In this document: one piece after another, positions 6,636-13,779 of the stretch
Layout of the letters: every line of letters begins with the position of its first letter
Position numbering within the stretch: position 1 is the stretch's first letter
NCBI GenBank assembly: GCA_031267775.1
Contig: JAIRYL010000088.1
Coordinates: 1-34,770, forward strand
Direction of reading: 5' to 3'
DNA: 34,770 bases
Source: Tannerellaceae bacterium
Lineage (GTDB): Bacteria > Bacteroidota > Bacteroidia > Bacteroidales > Tannerellaceae
The notes under the pieces: model-generated
What the model was told of the DNA's origin: nothing
The model's input: only the letters and a program-made list of their open reading frames with translations
Databases searched by the model: none
Position numbers and translations under genes: made by a program

Positions 6636-9600
6636 CTAATACACATTTATTTCGTCTACAAAGAACCAGGCAGGGTTTCCCACGCCATAATGCCAGGGCG
6701 GACAAAGGCCGATTGTTTCTATCTTTATCTTTATGTAACGCGCTTTCAGCTTCTTATCGGCCGAGACGGCTACCGGCACATATTTTACCTCCACGTCCCG
6801 GTCTTCGGCAACGTTTGTATGTCCCATCAGTTGATACGCGTCGTTATCTGCAGAAACCGAACAGGTTATGCTCTCCGGCAATAAAATCCACGACCCTAAT
6901 TTATGCAAAAAATCAGCCTCTACGCGCTGCACTTCTTTTGTTTCCTTCAAGTCTATTATAAATTCCGCATCTTTGCCTGCCCATCCTACCCAGCTTTCAT
7001 TAAAAGTAGCGCCGCCATATAATCCGTCGGTCAAGGCTTTGCCGGCAATCCTGTCATAGGGCGAATCCGCCGGCAAAAGATAAGTAACCGGACAGTCTCG
7101 AGCCAAACTTACGCGCGTATCGGATAAATTACGCCGGATGTATAACTCGGCATATTCTTTTACCGTATTTCTCCGTTCGTTCAGCGTTACTACATGATAT
7201 TCATCCGCGCGATCGTTGAACAGTTGCAGCAACTCGCTGAGTTCTGCTTTGTTTTTGACCGGTTCGGTACGGGCAATCTCCAACTCGGCATACATAACGG
7301 GCAGGCGAGCTTCGCGCACTCTGTTTAAGAAGGTTTGATTATGAGCAACCGCCTGTTCTGCCTTGTCAAACAATTCTTTATAACGCTTTATCATGATTTT
7401 GTTCAGCATTCCATCCTTATGCGTGACGGGGGTATCGTATATCCAAAGCGATTTTTCGCTTCCCATGAGCGCCCCTTCGCGCAATTTGATATATTGGTAC
7501 AGATAGAAAGCGGCCGGTTCTCCGTAGTATTCCTGGAGGAAAGTCTGCATGATGGAATCTACGCCGGCGGATGTATTCCACATAAGCTTGGCGACAAGAT
7601 AGGCGCGCAGTTCTGAAAAATCGCCGCCCTTTACGCTGTTTATCTGCGAAAAGTGCATCGTAGCCTTGTTCCGCAGGAACAACTGCATGTTTGGCTGCAA
7701 GACATGCAGGTTAGGGAAAGGCGAAATGTAGTTGTCAAAGTTAATGCCATAGTCCCATACAAAAATATTATCCGAGATAGCCGCCCATCCTTCCATATCC
7801 TTCACAAATTTTTGTCCCGAAGCATTTTCCGTCAGAGGAACTTCGCGGTGACAATCAATATCGCAAAGCATGATATTGACGTTTGGCAAGGGTTTGGTAT
7901 GGCGGGGCGGAGGTACGGAATACAGGTAAGCCAGGGTAGAAAATTCTTTGTCGGGAAAACGTTCGGCCAATTTATTGACAAAGCGAATGATTGTTCCCGA
8001 CGGACTACCTTCGTATTCGTCAATCGCTTGACATGCGTCGCAAAAGCAATGCGTCTGGCTATCGTTCTGGCTTACGGAAATCATCCGTCTGTCCGGATGG
8101 GCTTTGAACAGGGAGTCTATCCGCGAAGCAACAATTTCAAACACTTGGGGATTTGCGAGACACCACTGGCTGGCGTCGCCCGGCCGTCGACGCCCGTTGA
8201 TATACGCATAATATTCGGGATGAGATTCTCCGTATTGCGAAGCGGGAAGCAAGCGGTTGAAGGTGTGTACCCACAGATTCTGGACAAAGACTTCGCCGGG
8301 AGATTCCAGGCGATGCCACAGTTTGTAGACAGGGTCTCGCTGGCTGCCGACGGCAACCTGGCGGTAACGAAACGCAGGATTGTCGACGCGCTTTATGCCG
8401 GCCGGCACGCACATATCCTTATTTTTGTGAATGGTATATACGTTTTCGGCCAAACAATGGACGCCGAAATAATCGTCCAGCAGGGCGACTACCCCATATA
8501 TGCTCCCCCTTCCCGTCGCTCCCTGAATAATACGGAGATAATCGGTTGTTATCAGGGCAAAACCATCCTCTTTGATATCTCCGGCCTCGAGGTCTTTTAC
8601 GGGGAGCTGAAAACGTCCGATCAAGACGTCGCCTTTCCTTCTGTCGCTCTCTGCCGGAAGAATTTCCAATTCAGCGCCGGTTATCCGCCGGACAAAATCT
8701 TGCAGTAATTCTGCAGTTTTTACATCCATCGTATCCGATCGGTCTATTAAAATACGCGAAAGCGCTTTTCCATTTTTTACCAGTTCAATTTGCGCCTGCG
8801 CAGGAGCGCCGGATACCGGCTGTTTCACATTAAAAATTCCTTTTAAACGGATATCCTTCGACGAGCTGCCCAGCATAACCCTGAAGTCTCCCGGTTCTAC
8901 CATCCGCTCCATGTTTACGTCGAGGCAAGAGAGGTCTTCCGGCGTAAGTTGGAACTGGACTTCTTTTGTTTCTCCGGGATTGAGAGAAATACGTTTAAAA
9001 CCCTTCAGTTCGTTGATAGGGCGGCTGAGGGTAGACGCCAGCAAATCATGAAGGTATAGCTGCACGACTTCGTCTCCAGCTACCTTTCCCGTATTGGTTA
9101 CTTTGCAGGAAACCCGGATATTTTCGTCGGGCGAGATAACAGGCGAGGAGAATACCAAATCCGAATAAGCAAACTGCGCGTAACTCAGTCCATGTCCAAA
9201 AGGGAACAGCGGTTCGCCGCTTAAATCCAGGTATTCGTCGCCCCGTCCGGTTGGTTTATGATTGTAGTTCAAGGGCAACTGTCCCTCTTGCCGGGGGAAA
9301 GTGAGCGGCAGTTTACCGCCCGGATTACAAGCGCCAAACAATACGCCGGCTACGGCCAAACCACCCACATCGCCCGGATACCATACATCCAGGACAGAAG
9401 GAATGCGTTCTATCCAGGCGTCCATCGTTATGGCGCTCCCACCCACCAGGACAACCACTGTGGGCACGCCGGTTTGAGCGACGCGATTGATAAGTTCTTC
9501 CTGCCTTCCGGGTAATGAAAGAAAAGCGCGGTCGCGAAATTCCGCTTCCTCAATACCGGCTACGACGATGGCTACGTCGCTGCTCCGGGCCGTTTCTACG

Positions 9601-11483
9601 GCTCGACGCATCGTATCGTCTTCGCTTTCCACGCCCACATTCCACAGCAAGCGAACACGCCCGTTGCGGCAGTTTTCGTAAAACTCCAAACGGATATCAT
9701 ACAGTTTGTCTTTTTCAAATGCAAAGGGAACGGTTTGTTGCGTATAAGTTGTTTTTGTCGGGCGCTCTACTATTTTTTTATTATCGATATAAAGCGCATA
9801 TCCATCGTTACCCTCTACGCCAATTTCAAAAGTTCCCGAGGCAGGCGCTTTCAACTGTCCGGTCCACCTGACCGAATACCAGTCGAAAGCAAACAGTTTC
9901 GGACTGGGCGAGTTTAGCGTCCACTGCATGCGCATATTCCTGTCGTACCTGGTCATCAGAGGTTCGCCCTCCCACCGGATATTATTAAAATATTCGCCTT
10001 TCAGTCCCTTTTCCCCACCGGCAGAGAGGCAAGAATCAGGAATTGTAACATATAAAGGCGCGTTTCTCCTGCAACCTTCGGCATAAAGCACGCGCGTTTC
10101 ATTGCCGGCTTCTTTTTCGATTCCTTTCAAGATGCTGATCCGTTCGACGCCCGGCCCGCTGTACCCCCCCAGCCGAGCTTGCGCCGCATCCTGTCCGAGC
10201 ACGGCAATTTGCTTCAGATTCCGGGACAGAGGCAGCGCGTTTCCTTCATTTTTAAGGAGAACGATAGACTTCTGCGCCGCTTGGAGGTTTAGCTCGCGAT
10301 GAGCCGGAGAAGCGCTCAGGCGGGAAGCCTCTCCAGGTTCTACGTATGGATTTTCGAACAATCCCAGCCGGAACTTTTCGCGCAATACGCGGCGGACGGC
10401 AGCGTCCAGGTTTTCGGGCGCCACAAGCCCTTTCCGGCACGCCTCCAGATAAGGCTTGTGCATATCGTAAGTAGCCTGAAATATCACATGCAGACCGTTG
10501 TTGAGCGCCGCGGCGCCCGCTTCTTCAAAATCAGCTACGGTATGATGAAGGTAATACATGATATCTACGGCGTTGGCGTCGGAAACGGCTACGCCATCAA
10601 ATCCCCATTCGTCGATCAACTTATCTTTCAGCAAAAAAGAACTGGCCGAACAGGGTACGCCGTCGAAGGTGTTGTAGGCCGTCATGACGGCATGCGATTT
10701 TCCTCTGGTAAAGCAAGCTTTAAAAGGCACGTAATACGTTTCTTCCATGAAACGATTGGAGAAATGCGCCGGATGACTGTCTCGCCCGCCGTCTCCATGG
10801 TTGACGACAAAATGCTTGGGCGTGGTAATTACGCCCATCTGTTCAAAACTGCTCACAAAAGCGACGCCCATGCAAGCCGAAAGATACGGGTCTTCGCCAT
10901 AGGTTTCTTCTACGCGCCCCCATCGCGGATCGGTAGCCAGGTTTACTACGGGAGAGAGAATCTGGCGGATACCCCTTGATTTACATTCGCTTGAAATGGC
11001 AGACGCCACCTGGCGCATCAGCGTAGTGTCGAAGGTTGCGGCCAGGGCGATGGCCTGCGGGAAAATGGTAGAGCCTCTGCGGATTAACCCATGCAAAGCC
11101 TCGTCGAACGGAATGATGGGGATACCCAGCCGGGTTTCTTCCACAAAAAACTTTTGAATATCATTTATATGTTCAGCGGTAGCCTGCGCGGTAAGTCCCG
11201 GTTCGTAATTAAGTATTTGCCGCTCCACGCCGGCGTCGTTACTGTACGTATGCACCTGAAGTCCGAATATACCCTGTTTCAGTTTATCCCGGCCGATGAT
11301 GTTCAGGTCGCCCGGCGTCATGTATACCTGCCAGAATTTTTCTTCGAGCGTCATTCGCGACAGCAGGTCGTCCACCCGCGTCTCTATCGGCAATCCGGGA
11401 TTTTTGTAAGGTAATCCGGTATTATCCCGTGCGGCTGCAAGCGTGCATAAAAAGCAGGCGAGCGCTATTAATTTTGTCTTCAT
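6636..11483 (-). CDS. Secreted GH3 glycosidase fused to a DUF4838 module and a discoidin-like domain
   Basis: A 1615-aa multidomain enzyme with a Sec signal (residues 1-18). A GH3 TIM-barrel spans about 25-400, with KHFVVNHG (223-230) and VSDANAV placing the probable nucleophile at Asp302. The GH3 C-terminal sandwich is at about 405-735, interrupted by a PA14 insert (about 490-620); GIEEAEFRDR carries acid/base candidates (Glu645 or Glu648). An Ig-like GH3 cap follows at about 785-885. A second half (about 900-1460) is homologous to the DUF4838 protein encoded at 16513-18789, sharing HTF.RL.P...Y, SVSQND and C-x-C-x2-C (Cys1146, Cys1148, Cys1151). The last 145 residues look like an F5/8 type C (CBM32-like) sandwich. 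GH3 enzymes remove terminal beta-glucose, beta-xylose or beta-GlcNAc; DUF4838 includes GH163 endo-beta-GlcNAcases (from memory). The frame is open throughout, so the fusion is encoded as one protein. It is last in the PUL and follows the tandem repeat. Confidence 0.9.
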   Translation of the reverse strand: MKTKLIALACFLCTLAAARDNTGLPYKNPGLPIETRVDDLLSRMTLEEKFWQVYMTPGDLNIIGRDKLKQGIFGLQVHTYSNDAGVERQILNYEPGLTAQATAEHINDIQKFFVEETRLGIPIIPFDEALHGLIRRGSTIFPQAIALAATFDTTLMRQVASAISSECKSRGIRQILSPVVNLATDPRWGRVEETYGEDPYLSACMGVAFVSSFEQMGVITTPKHFVVNHGDGGRDSHPAHFSNRFMEETYYVPFKACFTRGKSHAVMTAYNTFDGVPCSASSFLLKDKLIDEWGFDGVAVSDANAVDIMYYLHHTVADFEEAGAAALNNGLHVIFQATYDMHKPYLEACRKGLVAPENLDAAVRRVLREKFRLGLFENPYVEPGEASRLSASPAHRELNLQAAQKSIVLLKNEGNALPLSRNLKQIAVLGQDAAQARLGGYSGPGVERISILKGIEKEAGNETRVLYAEGCRRNAPLYVTIPDSCLSAGGEKGLKGEYFNNIRWEGEPLMTRYDRNMRMQWTLNSPSPKLFAFDWYSVRWTGQLKAPASGTFEIGVEGNDGYALYIDNKKIVERPTKTTYTQQTVPFAFEKDKLYDIRLEFYENCRNGRVRLLWNVGVESEDDTMRRAVETARSSDVAIVVAGIEEAEFRDRAFLSLPGRQEELINRVAQTGVPTVVVLVGGSAITMDAWIERIPSVLDVWYPGDVGGLAVAGVLFGACNPGGKLPLTFPRQEGQLPLNYNHKPTGRGDEYLDLSGEPLFPFGHGLSYAQFAYSDLVFSSPVISPDENIRVSCKVTNTGKVAGDEVVQLYLHDLLASTLSRPINELKGFKRISLNPGETKEVQFQLTPEDLSCLDVNMERMVEPGDFRVMLGSSSKDIRLKGIFNVKQPVSGAPAQAQIELVKNGKALSRILIDRSDTMDVKTAELLQDFVRRITGAELEILPAESDRRKGDVLIGRFQLPVKDLEAGDIKEDGFALITTDYLRIIQGATGRGSIYGVVALLDDYFGVHCLAENVYTIHKNKDMCVPAGIKRVDNPAFRYRQVAVGSQRDPVYKLWHRLESPGEVFVQNLWVHTFNRLLPASQYGESHPEYYAYINGRRRPGDASQWCLANPQVFEIVASRIDSLFKAHPDRRMISVSQNDSQTHCFCDACQAIDEYEGSPSGTIIRFVNKLAERFPDKEFSTLAYLYSVPPPRHTKPLPNVNIMLCDIDCHREVPLTENASGQKFVKDMEGWAAISDNIFVWDYGINFDNYISPFPNLHVLQPNMQLFLRNKATMHFSQINSVKGGDFSELRAYLVAKLMWNTSAGVDSIMQTFLQEYYGEPAAFYLYQYIKLREGALMGSEKSLWIYDTPVTHKDGMLNKIMIKRYKELFDKAEQAVAHNQTFLNRVREARLPVMYAELEIARTEPVKNKAELSELLQLFNDRADEYHVVTLNERRNTVKEYAELYIRRNLSDTRVSLARDCPVTYLLPADSPYDRIAGKALTDGLYGGATFNESWVGWAGKDAEFIIDLKETKEVQRVEADFLHKLGSWILLPESITCSVSADNDAYQLMGHTNVAEDRDVEVKYVPVAVSADKKLKARYIKIKIETIGLCPPWHYGVGNPAWFFVDEINVY

Positions 11484-11525
11484 ACGATACTTGTTTATTC
11501 AGGTTTATGCTTTATTCTTATTCTG

Positions 11526-11533
11526 CAAATGTA
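11526..11533 (-). promoter_or_regulatory. Candidate -7 box upstream of the GH3 fusion gene
   Basis: TACATTTG on the minus strand matches TAnnTTTG and lies about 43 bp before the start codon at 11483, between that gene and the tandem repeat. No TTTG occurs at the expected -33 position (a TTGG is closer, about 12 bp away), so it is a tentative internal promoter. Confidence 0.3.
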
Positions 11534-11578
11534 ACAGATTAAAATCCAATGCCGTCGGGTTACGAAAAAAATACCGGC

Positions 11579-11910
11579 GTCGCGTCGGGGATTCCCGATC
11601 CTCTCCCCCAAACTTCCCGCCGACTTTCGGGGTTTCCGAACTTCGCCCCCAAACTTCCCGCAGGCTTTCGGGAATCCCCGAACTCCTCCCCAAACTTCCC
11701 GCAGGCTTTCGGGAATCCCCGAACTTCTCCCCCAAACTTCCCGCAGGCTTTCGGAATCCCCGAACTTCTCCCCGAAACTTCCGGCAGGTTTTCGGGAATC
11801 CCCGAACTTCTCCCCGAAACTTTCGGCAGGCTGCCGGAGTTCCCGAACTTCCCGCCCAAACTTCCGGCGTCCCGTCGGGGATTCCCGAACTTCTCCCCCA
11901 AACTTCCGGG
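11579..11910. repeat. Eight-unit 41/42-bp GC-rich tandem repeat
   Basis: Eight adjacent units of 42, 41, 41, 42, 41, 42, 41 and 42 bp fill most of the 467-bp gap between the 607-aa gene and the GH3 gene. Each unit has a near-palindromic core (TTCGGGAATCCCCGAA or its inverse form with GGGGATTCCC) followed by CTTCTCCCCCAAACTTCCCGC. Units 3-6 share an AGGCTTTC or AGGTTTTC lead-in, while the two outermost units (1 and 8) share GTC-CGTCGGGGATTCCCGA. Long open frames on both strands (up to about 186 codons) are by-products of the GC-rich repeat: the 41-bp units shift frame and there is no codon-level conservation. The transcribed (minus) strand is rich in G-runs. Confidence 0.92.
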
Positions 11911-11950
11911 GAAAAGGCTCTAACTAAACGACGCCGGAAACAAATACAGC

Positions 11951-13774
11951 CTATTTTTTCTTTGTTTGCCTGTCTTCCCAGCCGCTTTTGCCGTTATCCA
12001 TAAATACTTCCTGCAAGGATTTGGAAACGCGGTCGTCTACCTCTTCCACCAGATGAATCCGCAGCGGTTGCATGAGTTGTTTTCTCCAGGAAAGAACCGG
12101 GCCGAAGGGATTGGATTCCGTATCGATATGATAGATCATGAAAGCCCATTTCTCGGAAAAGATATTTCCTTTCGGCACGGGAACTACCTGCTGCATGTTG
12201 GCCGACAGGAATGGATGGGCCAAGGCGCGCGCCCAGTAAACCCAGGGACCTGTGGTAACATAAAAGTAAGGATTGAGCGTTCGGGGAGCCGATTCTATGC
12301 CGCTGTTGTCGTACCCCAACTGTATGCCGGCAAAAGCAATCCCGTTTGGGCGGTTGAAAAGCACAATCCATGGAACGTCGGCCTCCATCTTCAAGTCGGT
12401 TAGATCGGGCACGCTATTTACATCGTAAACGATAATGGTATCGCGCAAGGCGTCGTACCAGGCGGCATGCGTGATAAGTTCGCGTTTGAAAACCATTTCC
12501 GCATTCCGGAGCGCCAGCGCCTGCACCGTTTCATTAATCCGCATGCAGGTGGAACTGATAAAATAAGGCACGCCCGGATAAAATTCATACCTTACGGAAA
12601 CGTCTACCTGAGGCACGCCGCGGAGGTTATCCCAAAATTCCGTTTTGGCGACGACAGGCCCCGTCAGGATATGCATGCCCTTAGGCGCCTTCCAGTCGGC
12701 CGAGTGCGTCCAGGCCGAAGGCGGCACATAAATATCGGGATTCCAGTGCACCGCGCCGTTTGTTTCCATGCGGTGGAAAAGAGGTACATCCGGCCGGCTT
12801 TTCAGCGCCAACTGATCCAGATGCCCCGACCCGTTGTGCAGGGATACGGAATAGAGGCTGTTTGATATCTGAAGTCCCGGCGCGTCTCCCTGTACCTGCA
12901 GATCCGAATAGCAAGGCTCGACAAGGGCCTTCGGATTGTTATAATAAATCAGAAACACGCGGCTTGTTTTTGCCGGCACGCTGGCCAGAAACGAAACCCG
13001 CGCCGTAACGGTGGGCAACCAGAGCGGCACGCTGCGCGTGGGATTTCCGTTTTTGTCCGGCCCCATATCGTCTTCCTTCAGGTATTCCTGCACGTCGTAC
13101 ACCTGAGAAAGCGTCTCTTTAACCTCGTGCGTTTCGGGGTCTACCGATACCACGCGCACGTCGCGGGCTATGGATTCGGCTTCGTCGGGATAAAAAGCGA
13201 GCAAGACTTCCACGGGTTCGTTTTGGCGGTCGATCCCCGCCGTTTCGCTCAGCACGACAGATTTGTAATTCTTCCAGTCGGAGTTGAAAGTAGCGGCCTG
13301 GGCGGGCGCTTTCACTTTCCAGCTACCGCTTATAATTACGTCGTTGCGGGTAGCCTGCACCTCTTTTTTCATGCGTACGGCTACGCGGACGTCATATTCC
13401 TGTCCGGGTTGCCACTTCACCCAGCCTACTACCGTAAAATTCGTATAGCTTGCGCCATCCTGCGACAGTCCGTAGCCCGAAGAAGAACGTTCGGTTTGGG
13501 GAGGATGATTCCTGTCTGCCCTTCCCCTGCGGATATCTACCGCCCGGAGGACTTTTCCGTCTACCGTAACTTCTACCTCCATCATGGAAGATTGGGGCAG
13601 TTCTATATCTGCCTTGAAATGATAGTACGGAATTTCGGGATATGGAAATCCGAGTTCAATTCCCGACGCCTGCAAGGCGCTCGTTTCTTTCAGCTTTTGC
13701 GCTCCGATAACCAGCGAAGAGGCTATTATAAACAAAAGCGTTAGTCCTGTTTTAGATAAAATGTCAAGTTTCAT
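11951..13774 (-). CDS. Secreted 607-aa PUL protein of unrecognised family
   Basis: I do not recognise this protein. It has a Sec signal (MKLDILSKTGLTLLFIIASS, cleavage near GA-Q at about 25) and no lipobox cysteine, so periplasmic export is likely. Residues about 30-170 look like one or two beta-sandwich modules (FKADIELP, VEVTVDGKVL). Residues about 175-290 contain SETAGIDRQNEPVEV and a strand-rich block. The second half (about 300-590) is rich in aromatic residues, His and acidic residues (SVSLHNGSGHLDQL, HWNPDIYVPP, FKRELITHAAWYD, GPWVYWARAL) and has the texture of a mutarotase-like beta-sandwich, as in some lyases and glycosidases. It starts 5 nt after the 906-aa gene, so both are surely one operon. 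A carbohydrate-active role is inferred only from context. Confidence 0.85.
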   Translation of the reverse strand: MKLDILSKTGLTLLFIIASSLVIGAQKLKETSALQASGIELGFPYPEIPYYHFKADIELPQSSMMEVEVTVDGKVLRAVDIRRGRADRNHPPQTERSSSGYGLSQDGASYTNFTVVGWVKWQPGQEYDVRVAVRMKKEVQATRNDVIISGSWKVKAPAQAATFNSDWKNYKSVVLSETAGIDRQNEPVEVLLAFYPDEAESIARDVRVVSVDPETHEVKETLSQVYDVQEYLKEDDMGPDKNGNPTRSVPLWLPTVTARVSFLASVPAKTSRVFLIYYNNPKALVEPCYSDLQVQGDAPGLQISNSLYSVSLHNGSGHLDQLALKSRPDVPLFHRMETNGAVHWNPDIYVPPSAWTHSADWKAPKGMHILTGPVVAKTEFWDNLRGVPQVDVSVRYEFYPGVPYFISSTCMRINETVQALALRNAEMVFKRELITHAAWYDALRDTIIVYDVNSVPDLTDLKMEADVPWIVLFNRPNGIAFAGIQLGYDNSGIESAPRTLNPYFYVTTGPWVYWARALAHPFLSANMQQVVPVPKGNIFSEKWAFMIYHIDTESNPFGPVLSWRKQLMQPLRIHLVEEVDDRVSKSLQEVFMDNGKSGWEDRQTKKK

Positions 13775-13779
13775 ATCAA

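Noticed and set aside
7653..8708. 351-codon plus-strand frame opposite the GH3 fusion gene, and a 291-codon frame at 13834-14709
   Set aside because: Both are antisense shadows of long, clearly coding minus-strand genes and show no family motifs.
11443..12003. Plus-strand 186-codon frame (and 124- and 113-codon frames) across the 41/42-bp array, proline-rich
   Set aside because: The frames arise from a GC-rich repeat lacking stops; mixed 41- and 42-bp units change the reading frame, no start context is present, and the longest frame overlaps the 3' end of a real gene.
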